Of a DNA stretch of 59,350 bases, positions 7,482-16,036 are shown piece by piece. How positions within the stretch are numbered: the stretch's first letter is position 1; the number at the start of each line of letters is the position of its first letter. The stretch spans positions 359 through 59,708 of the forward strand of contig NZ_BMGG01000014.1 of NCBI RefSeq assembly GCF_014640075.1. The letters run 5' to 3'. Under the pieces are notes generated by a model. The model searched no databases. It saw only the letters and a program-made list of their open reading frames with translations, and was not told where the DNA came from. A program made the translations under genes and the position numbers. The DNA comes from Chelatococcus reniformis. Its GTDB lineage: Bacteria; Pseudomonadota; Alphaproteobacteria; Rhizobiales; Beijerinckiaceae.

Positions 7482-7649
7482 GTGGCTAAGATGAAGGAAT
7501 TCGAACCGGGCCGCGGCTACACCAGGGCGGATTGGGATGACGCGGAAACGCCGGAGGCGACCGCGGAGGAGCTTGCGGTCGGACCGTCTGAGAAAATAAT
7601 GAAAGCTGTGGCACAGGCGGGCATCGCAGACCTTCGCCAGTCGGCCTAG
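7482..7649 (+). pseudogene. Truncated BrnA-like antitoxin
   Basis: 55 aa from a GTG at 7482, preceded by a very strong AAAGGAGG with a seven-base spacer. The N-terminus (AKMKEFEPGRGYTRADWDDA then ETPEATAEEL) matches the BrnA toxin-binding segment. BrnA normally continues to ~90 aa with a ribbon-helix-helix DNA-binding part, which is missing here. Downstream, a different frame shows TRLDLVDLDHAPDLTARQAK and RRGRPE, which may be a displaced piece. Possible role if expressed: a toxin-neutralising fragment lacking autoregulation. Confidence 0.55.
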
Positions 7650-8013
7650 CAAGCGCTCTACTCGCCTCGATCTCGTTGATCTTGACCACGCGCCGGATCT
7701 GACCGCGCGGCAGGCCAAGGACGCTGCGGCGGCACGGCGCGGCCGGCCGGAGTGCAAAGGCTCCCCGACCGGCTCATCCGCTAATCCCTGCACAGCGACA
7801 TGCGTATTTCCCCGCCCAGACCGGCAATGATCAGGTCGTTCAAGACCACCGGGGAAGAGCCGCGCCCGCGGTTCGCACTGGCCGGCCGCGGTCGCGCTCG
7901 TCCTCGACGATCTTCGATGCCGGCCACCACCGCCTCGAGGCGCCGATCATCGACCCGCGGTCGGGAACCGTTGTTTGTGCGGGACCGGAGATCGGGCCGA
8001 GGCGGCGACCGCC
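7650..8013. other. No secure gene; possible degraded coding sequence
   Basis: No frame has a plausible start, ribosome-binding site and family resemblance. The plus-strand stretch around 7890-8010 reads TIFDAGHHRLEAPIIDPRSG then TVVCAGPEIG in one frame without a start, and may be the tail of a lost gene. Confidence 0.3.
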
Positions 8014-8265
8014 CTATGTGCGGCGCGCGATGGCACCCCACCCAAGAAGGAGGATGACGGCGCCGACCACGGCGCCGACCAAGCCGGCACCTTCGCCGGG
8101 GCGGTACCAGCCCAGGGCCTGGCCGAGATATGTCGCGATGACCGCGCCGACGATGCCGAGGATGGTGGTGAGGATAAAGCCGCTCGGTTCATTGTCACCC
8201 GGGGTGATGAACTTGGCGATGACGCCGGCGACGAAGCCGATGATGATTGTCCAGATAATTCCCAT
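8014..8265 (-). CDS. GlsB/YeaQ/YmgE family stress membrane protein
   Basis: 83 aa with three hydrophobic helices: IIWTIIIGFVAGVIAKFI, SGFILTTILGIVGAVIATYL and GAGLVGAVVGAVILLLGW, separated by the conserved PGxxxxG loop. This is the transglycosylase-associated (GlsB/YeaQ) family, small inner-membrane proteins upregulated by stress; no enzymatic role is established. It is divergent from the yidB-like gene, with a near-symmetric EcfG-type element between them. Confidence 0.9.
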   Translation of the reverse strand: MGIIWTIIIGFVAGVIAKFITPGDNEPSGFILTTILGIVGAVIATYLGQALGWYRPGEGAGLVGAVVGAVILLLGWGAIARRT

Positions 8266-8302
8266 AACTTAGCCCCCTTTTTTTGCCGAGCTGACGCCTA
8301 TA

Positions 8303-8329
8303 GGAACTTTCTCGCGCTGTTCGGGTTCC
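8303..8329. promoter_or_regulatory. Symmetric EcfG-like promoter shared by glsB-like and yidB-like genes
   Basis: Plus strand: GGAAC (8303-8307), 16 bases, GGTT. Minus strand: GGAAC (8329-8325), 16 bases, AGTT. Both directions have the full EcfG -35 and three of four -10 bases at correct spacing. Predicted leaders are about 22 nt (yidB-like, ATG 8357) and about 33 nt (glsB-like, ATG 8265). Motif-based. Confidence 0.5.
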
Positions 8330-8356
8330 GTCAGTCCAGCAGGAGGAGCATCTTCC

Positions 8357-8863
8357 ATGAGCCGTGGCTTCCCATCAATGACCGCTCTGCTTGGCCTGTT
8401 GGCGGTCGCCGGTTTCCAGAATCGCGACAAGATCGCAGAGTTTCTCAATGGGCTCGGCAACAGCAAGCCTGCCGGGGGCCCCGAGGGTCCGGCGGCCCAA
8501 GGTGCGCAAGGAACCGCGGCTGGACAGGGCGGGTTGGGCGACATCTTCGAGAAGTTTCGTGACATGGTGAGCGGTGCCGGGACGAGCGCCGGCGGAGCCG
8601 GCGTCACGGGTGGCCTGTCTGAACTGCTGGAGCGCTTTCGCCAAAACGGCCAGGGCGAAACAGCCGAATCGTGGGTGAAGAGCGGGCCCAACAAGTCCAT
8701 CGAGCCTTCCCAGCTCGAGCAGGCAATCGGACCCGACGTGCTCGATGCCCTGGTCGAGCGAACGGGGCTGAGCCGCCAGGAGCTGTTGGCGCGTTTGGCC
8801 AATGGCCTACCCGAAGCGATCGACAAATACACGCCCGACGGCCGGCTGCCGGCCGGCGGCTGA
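8357..8863 (+). CDS. YidB-like (DUF937) protein
   Basis: 168 aa. Short hydrophobic start (MTALLGLLAVAGFQN), a Gly/Ala-rich linker at about 38-80, then the conserved YidB core: GGLSELLERFRQNGQGETAE, SWVKSGPNKSI, QLEQAIGPDVLDALVERTGL, LLARLANGLPEAIDKYTPDG. The family is common in proteobacteria, soluble, of unknown function and often stress-regulated. AGGAGGAG sits about ten bases before the ATG. Confidence 0.9.
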   Translation: MSRGFPSMTALLGLLAVAGFQNRDKIAEFLNGLGNSKPAGGPEGPAAQGAQGTAAGQGGLGDIFEKFRDMVSGAGTSAGGAGVTGGLSELLERFRQNGQGETAESWVKSGPNKSIEPSQLEQAIGPDVLDALVERTGLSRQELLARLANGLPEAIDKYTPDGRLPAGG

Positions 8864-8922
8864 TCGTCCGGGCTTTCCAACTCCGCCGAGGTCGGACGTG
8901 CGGCATGTCGATCAAGCCGGCG

Positions 8923-8959
8923 CTGGAAGCGGCGCTGCTGCGTGCAGCGCCGCTTCCAG
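8923..8959. terminator. 16-bp perfect hairpin between convergent yidB-like and tyrS
   Basis: Arms CTGGAAGCGGCGCTGC (8923-8938) and its exact complement (8944-8959) with a five-base loop. It lies 14 bp beyond the tyrS stop and about 60 bp beyond the yidB-like stop. No T tract follows on either strand, so it may act as a bidirectional transcript-end stabiliser or Rho-linked terminator rather than a classical intrinsic one. Confidence 0.6.
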
Positions 8960-8973
8960 ATGGTTGGCGCAGT

Positions 8974-10230
8974 TCAAGGGTCCGAGGTACGGACGAGCGC
9001 GTGCCGCTTGCGCCCGGCGCTGAGCTTCAGCGCACCCGTTTTCAGATCGCCGGCGTTGACGGCCGCCGCCTCGTCGCCGATGCCGCGACCGTTCACCCGT
9101 GCACCGTTGCCGGCGATCAACCGCCGTGCCTCGCTCTTGGAGCCGACGAGCCCTGTCAGCACGAAGAGTTCCGCCACGGTGATGCCGCGATCGAGGCGGC
9201 TGCGCGGCACCGTGATCGTCGGCAGGCCGTCCAGGTCGTCTCCGCCTGCGAATGCCTGTCGCGCCGTCCCGGCCGCCTCGACGGCTGCCACCTCGCTATG
9301 GGCGAGCCCGGTCGCCGCGTGCGCCAGCACCTGCTTTGCCGCGTTGATCTCGGCGCCTTGCAATGCCTCCAGGCGCGAGATCTCGGCCAGCGGCAGGTCG
9401 GTGAACAAGCGCAGGAAGCGGCCCGCGTCGGCGTCTTCGGTGTTCCGCCAGAATTGCCAAAAGGCGTAGGGAGCGAGCCGGTCGGCGTTGAGCCAGATGG
9501 CGCCCCCAACCGTCTTGCCCATCTTCGCGCCGGATGCGGTGGTCAACAACGGCGTGGTGAGGCCGAAGAGCTGTCGTTGGTCGGCCCGGCGGCCAAGCTC
9601 CACGCCGTTCACGATGTTTCCCCACTGGTCCGCCCCGCCCATTTGCAGCACGCAGCCATGACGGCGCGCCAGCTCGAGAAAGTCGAACGCCTGCAGGATC
9701 ATGTAGTTGAATTCGAGCAGCGTCAGCGGCTCCTCGCGATCGAGCCGCGTGCGCACGCTGTCGAAGCTCAGCATCCGATTGACCGTGAAGTGGCGCCCCA
9801 CATCTCGCAGAAGCGGAATGAAGTGCAGGGCATCGAGCCAGTCCGCATTGTTGACCAGCACCGCGTCCGTGGGCCCGTCCCCGAAGGCGAGGTAGCGGGA
9901 GAACACCTGCTGCAAGCCAGCCAGGTTCCGGGCGATCTGCTGGTCATCGAGCAGCGGTCGCCCGCTGTCCCGGAAGCTGGGGTCGCCGATGCGGGTCGTC
10001 CCGCCGCCGACAAGCACGATCGGCTTGTGGCCGCTGCGCTGGAGCCAACGCAGCGACATCAGCTGCAGGAGATGGCCGGTATGCAGGCTGTCGGCCGTGG
10101 CATCGAAGCCAATGTAGGCGGCCACCGGCCCACCGCTCAGCGCATCGTCAAGCGCGGTGAGGTCGGTGCATTGGTGAATGAAGCCACGCTCATTGAGCGT
10201 GCGGAGGAATGCGGATCTTGGGCTGTGCAT
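8974..10230 (-). CDS. tyrS: Tyrosyl-tRNA synthetase
   Basis: 418 aa class I aminoacyl-tRNA synthetase charging tRNA-Tyr. HIGH-type motif HTGH at 50-53, tyrosine-pocket sequences [12 protein letters not shown] and [16 protein letters not shown]-type loop KMGKT near 245, and a C-terminal S4 RNA-binding domain ([20 protein letters not shown]). Length is normal for the bacterial TyrRS. It stands alone between stress genes, convergent with the yidB-like gene. Confidence 0.97.
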   Translation of the reverse strand: MHSPRSAFLRTLNERGFIHQCTDLTALDDALSGGPVAAYIGFDATADSLHTGHLLQLMSLRWLQRSGHKPIVLVGGGTTRIGDPSFRDSGRPLLDDQQIARNLAGLQQVFSRYLAFGDGPTDAVLVNNADWLDALHFIPLLRDVGRHFTVNRMLSFDSVRTRLDREEPLTLLEFNYMILQAFDFLELARRHGCVLQMGGADQWGNIVNGVELGRRADQRQLFGLTTPLLTTASGAKMGKTVGGAIWLNADRLAPYAFWQFWRNTEDADAGRFLRLFTDLPLAEISRLEALQGAEINAAKQVLAHAATGLAHSEVAAVEAAGTARQAFAGGDDLDGLPTITVPRSRLDRGITVAELFVLTGLVGSKSEARRLIAGNGARVNGRGIGDEAAAVNAGDLKTGALKLSAGRKRHALVRTSDP

Positions 10231-10518
10231 CGAGGTCTCTCACAGGGTGCATGCGGCACCCGGAGACCCTCAGACAGTTATGCAGAGCCGCCGGAGTGCG
10301 GCGGCTCTTGATCGTTGCTCGCAACAGATCGCAGCCGCCCTAAGGGGACGGCGCATAATACTGTGCGACGGAAAGCGAGCGGATCATGCCGTTCTGATAG
10401 TCAGGCCCCGGCCAGGCGTCAAGCACGAGAGATCCATTCGAACGCCTCGGAACGCGGTACACCGATCCGGCGCCAAGCCTAGCGCATTTGCATTCAATCG
10501 GGTCTTGCGTGACCTCTC

Positions 10519-10680
10519 CTACAGCTTGCCGGTGAGCAGCAAGACAAGCACGACGACGATCAGCACGCCGATGATGCCGGATGGGTAATAGCCCCATCCT
10601 GCCGAGTACGGCCAGGACGGGAGACCCCCGATCAGCAGAACGATGAGAATGAGCAGGAGGAGGATCGTCATCAGGCCCAT
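10519..10680 (-). CDS. DUF3309 small membrane protein
   Basis: 53 aa with two hydrophobic helices (MTILLLLILIVLLIGGLP and GIIGVLIVVVLVLLL) joined by the diagnostic WPYSAGWGYYPSG loop. DUF3309 is a tiny inner-membrane family, frequent in stress-adapted alpha- and betaproteobacteria, of unknown function. The ATG at 10680 fits the family start; a longer frame to 10725 adds a Cys/Arg-rich stretch not seen in relatives. Confidence 0.85.
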   Translation of the reverse strand: MGLMTILLLLILIVLLIGGLPSWPYSAGWGYYPSGIIGVLIVVVLVLLLTGKL

Positions 10681-10859
10681 GGGCGGATCCTTGGCTTGGC
10701 AGGCTGGCACATAGCGTCGGGGCAACGATCCGGACCCTTGCCGGCGGCTCTAGGCATGAGGCGCCGGGCCAGCATACACCCGGACCTCCGCCGCGCTCAC
10801 TTCTTGGTGCCGCCAAACGCGTTAGACTGCCCCGACTGAAAGAACCACGAGGAAACGCC

Positions 10860-11675
10860 ATGACTTACCAGACGATCTCGATCCGGCAGGACGGCCCGGT
10901 GGATTGGCTGACCCTGAACCGCCCCGATCGTCTCAACACCATCACCGGCCGGATGGTGGAGGAGCTTTGCGGCTACTTCGACGGGCTGAAACAGGACTAC
11001 GGCGTCCGCATCGTCGTGATGCGCGGCGCCGGGCGGGGCTTCTGTGCCGGGCTCGACATCAAGGAGCACCAGCACGGCGAGCGCATGGACGGGGGCGGCG
11101 GCACGCTGCATCCGGGCTACCCCCTGTTCGACATCGTCAAGTTGATGCGGGATTGCCCCCAGCCCATCGTCGCCCTGCTGCACGGGCCGGTGTGCGGCGG
11201 CGGCATGGGTTTCGCGCTGGCCGCCGATATCCGCATCGCCGGCGAGAGCATGCGCATGAACGACGCCTTCGTGGCGCTGGGTCGCTCCGGCTGCGAGCTC
11301 GGCGTCACCTATTTCCTGCCGCGGATCGTCGGTCTCGGGATCGCGACGGAGCTCATGTACACCGGCGCCTTCATCGGCGCCGCCCGCGCCAAGGAGGTCG
11401 GCCTCGTCAACAAGGTGTCCGCCGACGACGACATGGAGGCCGCCGCTGCGGAGTATCTGGAGCCGATGCTTCGCACGGCCCCGCTGGGCCTGCGCATGAC
11501 CAAGCAGACGCTGAACCGGGCCCTGCGGGTGAACGATCTGCTCGCGGTCATGGACCTGGAATGGCACGCGCAGGAGGTGTGCGGCGGCGGCCCCGACTTC
11601 GACGAGGCCATGAATGCCTTCATCGAGAAGCGCTCCGCCCGCTACACGCTGCCCGACCGGCGCACCTCCGCCTGA
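10860..11675 (+). CDS. Enoyl-CoA hydratase/isomerase (crotonase) family protein
   Basis: 271 aa crotonase fold. First oxyanion-hole segment AGRGFCAGLDIKEHQ near 60-75, second HGPVCGGGMGFALAADIRIA near 117-135, and the catalytic region GRSGCELGVTYFLPRIVG near 143-160, with a Glu where hydratases carry one of the two acid/base residues. C-terminal trimerisation helices follow. Likely substrate is an enoyl-CoA or related acyl-CoA; the exact reaction cannot be read. GAGGAA precedes the ATG. The acyl-CoA ligase 2.6 kb downstream could be functionally linked. Confidence 0.9.
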   Translation: MTYQTISIRQDGPVDWLTLNRPDRLNTITGRMVEELCGYFDGLKQDYGVRIVVMRGAGRGFCAGLDIKEHQHGERMDGGGGTLHPGYPLFDIVKLMRDCPQPIVALLHGPVCGGGMGFALAADIRIAGESMRMNDAFVALGRSGCELGVTYFLPRIVGLGIATELMYTGAFIGAARAKEVGLVNKVSADDDMEAAAAEYLEPMLRTAPLGLRMTKQTLNRALRVNDLLAVMDLEWHAQEVCGGGPDFDEAMNAFIEKRSARYTLPDRRTSA

Positions 11676-12154
11676 CGGGCAGGGCGACGGCACAGGAAGC
11701 GCGTCCCAGCAACATCCGGTCCAATCGCGAAACACGCCGGCGATCGCGGCGCCGGGCAGCGGGTGCTGCGCCGGCTCTGCGACCCCTCCGCGGCCCCTTG
11801 GCCAGACGCAACAAGATCCCGCCCGCAAGCCGATGGGCGCGGCATGCCTTCCGGGGACAGGCCACGCGCGGGACATCGGATCGCCCGGCGGCAAGGAAAA
11901 TCCGTCATGAACACAGCCCCGACGACCTGAACCGTTGAGGAATTGCAGCGGGACGCCCCCAGGGGTGTGGAGGCGCCGTCCCATGATCGCCTCCGGCGAC
12001 GCTGCTGACCCGGTGCCATCTCCGGACCCGCGCTTGGTACCGGTCAATCCCACAGGCGCAGGCTGCGCACGCCCCGGCTACCTCATTCGGGCAGATTGCA
12101 GATCGACCCGCAGCCGCTCACCATCGCCCCAGGTTGGAGCTGCAGGGGCGGAGT
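11676..12154 (+). other. No gene seen
   Basis: About 480 bp downstream of the crotonase gene without a credible start, ribosome-binding site or family match on either strand; open frames here are Arg/Pro-rich and antisense in character. Confidence 0.6.
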
Positions 12155-12256
12155 GTGGCCGACAGGACGGTTTGGATGCTGTTGATGATGGCGGCGGGGC
12201 TGCTCACGTGCACCGTTTGCCTCTTCCTGGTCAACGCTCTGGTCGCCAGCGGATAG
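12155..12256 (+). CDS. Possible tiny membrane protein
   Basis: 33 aa from a GTG: VADRTVWMLLMMAAGLLTCT followed by VCLFLVNALVASG, essentially one transmembrane helix with two cysteines. A GGGGCGGAG sequence precedes the GTG closely. Isolated in a 900-bp gap; no homologue recognised. Confidence 0.35.
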   Translation: MADRTVWMLLMMAAGLLTCTVCLFLVNALVASG

Positions 12257-12329
12257 GTGAGGAGCCATAGCGCTGGGCCAAGCGGGACGCAGCCGCGTGG
12301 GGACGGCAACCCTGGTCGACCCGAGTGCG

Positions 12330-12420
12330 CCTCGCGATTGGGCGGAAATCACGCCATCGCCAGAGAAGCGGCTCAGATTCAATAGCTTGGATCATTTTTC
12401 CCAATCGGGAAATGCTCTAA
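12330..12420. repeat. Short-type intergenic repeat copy
   Basis: Reverse complement reads TAGAGCATTTCCCGATTGGG and continues with GATCCAAGC..ATTCAA..AGCCGCTTCTC, matching the short-type repeat consensus (TAGAGCATTTC.CGATTGGATG.AATCACC..CGCAGAGAAGCGCTCC..ATTCAAA). The ends form an imperfect inverted repeat around TTTCCC/GGGAAA. Confidence 0.65.
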
Positions 12421-12576
12421 GCACCCTGAATCCGGGCGCCCGCACCGATCGCCAGGTCCATCCGAGGGGTGAGTGATGCCTCGATCGGGGCCGTCGGCAA
12501 CCGCGGGGCGGGTTGTGGCTGAGAAGAAGCTTACGCATGATCGTGGCGCGATGCGGCCACGGGCGACCGGCCGGCG

Positions 12577-13413
12577 TTGCTGCGGCTAGAACCGAAGGGG
12601 AACCGGATTTTGTTGAACCCTGTCGACCGCAGCTTCGGTGTTTCGCTCGCCCTCGCCTCCGAGAACGTCGTTCTCACAAGCGTGAAACCGCGGACGGGCG
12701 CCACCGAGGCTGGTGTCGCACTGCCGGCGCTCGACCTGCCGCTCGATCACGAGAAGGCGAACGAGGCTTCGGCGTGCATCGGGCACCGGGAGATGCTCAT
12801 CGTCGAACGCATCGAGGCCGGGCTTCCGGATCGCAGCTATCACAACGTCAATGACATGATCGCGGCCCATGGCGGCGAGCTGGTGGCGGGATGGATGCTG
12901 GAATACGTTCCAAACGTCCTTATCCGCGCAGCGCGCCACGCCGTCTGGCGGGATCAGGACGGCGTGCTCTTCGACGTCACACCGGTCCGCCGCCCCGCCG
13001 ACCAGACGCGGTCGACCTTCGCCCCGGACGAGGAGACATTGCTCGACTACATCGCGTCCCTGCCGGTCGAGGATCGCTATGTCGTCCTGGCCAGGGATGC
13101 CGACGTGCGCTCGGTGGCCGTCCAGTACAAGCGCAACATCGCAGCCCAGAGAAAGCTCCTGGCGCGAATAGTTGCCGACTTCAGGTACGAGATCCGACCG
13201 GGCGGGGGCTTGCAAGGGCCGTCGCTCCTCGAGAATTATCCGGATCTCAGCCAGGAGGTCGACGACAGTTACTTCAAGATGCACCGCTACCGCCGCCGGG
13301 TGCTCCAGCGTTACTTTCCCGAAGAGGCTGCCGCACTGGCGGCGATGGCGCCTTCGGCACGAGCGCGCAAGCCGGTCCCGACGTCAGGAAGGCCGAGCAC
13401 CGCCGGCAGCTAA
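12577..13413 (+). CDS. Hypothetical protein
   Basis: Up to 278 aa from a TTG at 12577; no ATG occurs before residue 72, and the true start is uncertain. A core at about 95-140 (HGGELVAGWMLEYVPNVLIR, then ARHAVWRDQDGVLFDVTPVR) is typical of a widespread bacterial family of unknown function in which a Trp/His-containing strand pair precedes a GxLxDVTP motif. The C-terminal part is helical and basic (RKLLARIVADFRYEI; HRYRRRVLQRYF). The stop TAA (13411-13413) is the first codon of a repeat element. Confidence 0.6.
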   Translation: MLRLEPKGNRILLNPVDRSFGVSLALASENVVLTSVKPRTGATEAGVALPALDLPLDHEKANEASACIGHREMLIVERIEAGLPDRSYHNVNDMIAAHGGELVAGWMLEYVPNVLIRAARHAVWRDQDGVLFDVTPVRRPADQTRSTFAPDEETLLDYIASLPVEDRYVVLARDADVRSVAVQYKRNIAAQRKLLARIVADFRYEIRPGGGLQGPSLLENYPDLSQEVDDSYFKMHRYRRRVLQRYFPEEAAALAAMAPSARARKPVPTSGRPSTAGS

Positions 13414-13509
13414 AGCGATTTGCGACGGGTGGAATCAGCCGATCGGCTTCGAAAAGCGGGAACATTTTGCTGCGGTCGGATGATGCTCGTCCAATCGCGA
13501 AATGCTCCT
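13411..13509. repeat. Short-type intergenic repeat copy
   Basis: Begins TAAAGCGATTTGCGACGGGT and ends (reverse complement) GGAGCATTTCGCGATTGGAC; the two ends are related inverted copies of the repeat's terminal motif. It supplies the stop codon of the upstream gene. Confidence 0.6.
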
Positions 13510-13541
13510 GGCGGCCGCGTGCCGCTGGCGCACTGGGGGCG

Positions 13542-14136
13542 ATGAGCGACGATGACTGGGGGCGCCTCGCGCCCTTCGTCGACGCCGACGCCGGCCGGAC
13601 GCCGCACTGCAGGTCGGCTTCGTCGGCTGGCTTCAGCGCGAGGCGAGCGCCGACGATCGGCACCGCGTGGCGGAGGGCTGGAACTGGGACCGGGACCGGG
13701 GGTGCTGGAGCGGATTGGGGCGCGGCCGGACTGCGAGCCGGCGACGGCCCTGCTGCTCTTCTGGCGCACCGCACCGGATTTCGACCTCCGCCATCCGCCG
13801 GACGATGCGTCCGCGAACGATGAGGCATGGCAGTTGCAAGAGCTGATCAGAGGCCGCTGGCGGCGCGGCCGCTACCGCCGCGCCGAGCTGTCGTTCGACA
13901 TCGAGGACATTCCGCTCGTGAGTGACAAGGCATCGTACAATGCGGCCGCGCGGGCGCTGGAGGCGACGACGACGGCCGCGGAGCAGTTCGCCGAGCTTGA
14001 GCACCAGCTCGGACCCGACGCCGTCGCCGGGGCCATGCCGCCTTCCATGAGGATCTCGCTGCCGGTCCGGACGCCGGTGGGTGAACGGCTGATCGAGGGC
14101 ATCCCGGCGCGGTTCTGGCCCGCGGCGTTGCAGTGA
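13542..14136 (+). pseudogene. DUF4274-like gene broken by two frameshifts
   Basis: The ATG at 13542 starts MSDDDWGRLAPFVDADA. Around 13595 sense shifts to a second frame (PDAALQVGFVGWLQREASAD, then DRHRVAEGWNWDRD), and at a run of five G near 13700 to a third (GPGVLERIGARPDCEPATAL, LLFWRTAPDFDLRHPPDD) that runs to 14136. The combined NWDxGxxVLExIxxRPDCxxATALxLFW is the DUF4274 signature. Restoring one G at the poly-G run rejoins the second and third frames. Two independent shifts argue for decay over a single sequencing error. Confidence 0.6.
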
Positions 14137-14299
14137 CGGACCGAGCCGATTCGAGCGGAGATCCATCACACAGCAGCGGGAGCCCGGTTGCGCGCCCTCC
14201 CTTGGCGCAAGGCGCCCATTCGCTGAGCGCAGCTGGCGCGACCGCCAGGCCGTGCCATGGTCGTGGACGCTCCGCCCGCATGACGCCGACGAGGTTTCC

Positions 14300-16021
14300 A
14301 TGGCACCCCCCCAGCCGATCGACGAGAATGCCTACCTCGGCGAGCTCCAGGCCCTCTACGCCAAGGCTTGGCCGGCGGGGCTCGACCGCACCATCGCCTA
14401 TACGCACGGCGAAAGGCCCCTCACCGACTATCTGGGAATCTGGGCCCGCACCCGGCCGGACAAGCCGGCGGTCATCTTCTATGGCGCGGTGATGACCTAC
14501 CGCGAGCTTGACGAGCTCAGCGATCGCTTTGCCGCCCTCCTGGCCGGGCACGGCATCGGCAAGGGCGACCGGGTCTCGCTGTACCTGCCCAATTGCCCGC
14601 AATTTCATGTCGCCTTCTTCGGCATCCTCAAGCTGGGCGCCGTCCACTGCCCTGTGAGCCCCCTGTCGAAGGCGTTCGAGCTCGCCTATCAGGTCAAGGA
14701 TTGCGGCTCCCAGGTCATCCTGGCACAGGACCAGCTGATGCCGGTGGTGCGCGAGGTGCTGGTCGAGACGGGCATCCGCAAGATCTTCGTGACCAGCTTC
14801 GCCGATGTCGTCCCGGCCGAGCCGTCGATCCCAGCCCCCGCCGCCGTGCGCGCGCCTGCCATCCCCTGCCCCGACGCCATCGACCTGATGCCGGCATTGG
14901 CCGCCATCGACGACGCGACCTACCCCCCCGGCGCGACGCTCGATGATGTCGCCGCGCTCAACTACACCGGCGGCACCACCGGCCTGCCCAAGGGCTGCGT
15001 CCACACCCAGCGCGACATGATCTACACGGTGGCTGCCAACATGTCGCTGGCGCCGCCACCGGACGATTCCGTCTCGCTGAGCTTCTTTCCCGAGTTCTGG
15101 ATGGCCGGCGAGAACAGCTGCCTCGTCTTTCCCGTCTACAATGGTGCTACGCTGGTGCTGCTGACACGGTGGGACCCCGTCACCGTCATGTCCGCCATCG
15201 AGCACTACCGGGTGACGGCGACGGCGATGCCGGTGGATGGCGCGCTGGAGATCATGGACCATCCACGCTTTCACGAGTTCGACTTGAGCTCGCTCGTCAA
15301 CGTCCGCGTCGTCTCGTTCGTCAAGAAGCTGACCATCGACTACCGGCGCCGCTGGCAGCACATGGTGGGCACGACGCTGGCCGAGTCGGCCTGGGGCATG
15401 ACCGAGACCCAGACCTCCGACACCTTCACCACCGGCATGCAGGACGACGATTTCGACCTGAAGTCGCGGCCGACCTTCGTCGGCCTCCCGGTGCCCGGCA
15501 CCCAATTCAAGATCTGCGATTTCGAGACCGGGGCCATCGTGCCGCTCGGCACCGAAGGCGAGATCTGCTGCCGCTCGCCCTCCCTGCTCAAGAGCTACTG
15601 GAACAAGCCGGAAGCGACGCGGGACGCCTTGCGCGACGGCTGGCTGCACACCGGCGACATCGGCGTGATCGATGCACAGGGCTACCTGTTCTTCCTCGGA
15701 CGCCGCAAGGAGATGATCAAGGTCAAGGGCATGAGCGTGTTCCCGGGCGAGATCGAGGCCATCCTCGGCCAGCATCCGGCGGTGGCGGCGAGCGGCGTCG
15801 TGCCGCGGCCGGACCCGGAGCGCGGACAGGTGCCGGTCGCCTTCGTGCTGCTGAAGCCCGAGCAGACTGCGGGCGCCGAGCCCGGCGCCATGGAGGCCTG
15901 GTGCCGGGAGCGCATGGCGAGCTTCAAGACGCCCGAGGTGCGCTTCGTCGCCGCCCTGCCCATGACGGCGACCGGCAAGGTCAAGAAGAACGAGCTGGGC
16001 GAGCTGCTGAAGCCCGCGTAG
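14300..16021 (+). CDS. AMP-dependent acyl-CoA synthetase/ligase
   Basis: 573 aa ANL-superfamily enzyme that activates a carboxylic acid with ATP and CoA. P-loop-like A3 motif YTGGTTGLPKGC near 222-233, A5 ESAWGMTETQ near 365, A7 GWLHTGDIG near 445, hinge GRRKEMIKVKGMSVFPGEIE near 465, and the C-terminal catalytic Lys in TGKVKKNEL near 560. Substrate specificity is not evident; the sequence resembles medium- or long-chain and aryl acid ligases. Start 14300 chosen by family alignment (MAPPQPIDENAYLGE); the ribosome-binding site is weak (GAGG). Confidence 0.92.
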   Translation: MAPPQPIDENAYLGELQALYAKAWPAGLDRTIAYTHGERPLTDYLGIWARTRPDKPAVIFYGAVMTYRELDELSDRFAALLAGHGIGKGDRVSLYLPNCPQFHVAFFGILKLGAVHCPVSPLSKAFELAYQVKDCGSQVILAQDQLMPVVREVLVETGIRKIFVTSFADVVPAEPSIPAPAAVRAPAIPCPDAIDLMPALAAIDDATYPPGATLDDVAALNYTGGTTGLPKGCVHTQRDMIYTVAANMSLAPPPDDSVSLSFFPEFWMAGENSCLVFPVYNGATLVLLTRWDPVTVMSAIEHYRVTATAMPVDGALEIMDHPRFHEFDLSSLVNVRVVSFVKKLTIDYRRRWQHMVGTTLAESAWGMTETQTSDTFTTGMQDDDFDLKSRPTFVGLPVPGTQFKICDFETGAIVPLGTEGEICCRSPSLLKSYWNKPEATRDALRDGWLHTGDIGVIDAQGYLFFLGRRKEMIKVKGMSVFPGEIEAILGQHPAVAASGVVPRPDPERGQVPVAFVLLKPEQTAGAEPGAMEAWCRERMASFKTPEVRFVAALPMTATGKVKKNELGELLKPA

Positions 16022-16036
16022 CGAAAGGCGTCGCGG

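Noticed and set aside
8671-10311. Long plus-strand frame (546 codons) opposite tyrS
   Set aside because: Mirrors the conserved tyrS on the other strand; His/Arg/Gln-rich with no domain. An artefact of high-GC codon bias.
10797-12053. 418-codon minus frame opposite the crotonase gene
   Set aside because: Antisense to a clear enoyl-CoA hydratase; low-complexity composition.
13847-15775. 642-codon minus frame opposite the acyl-CoA ligase
   Set aside because: Antisense shadow of a conserved enzyme; no recognisable motif.
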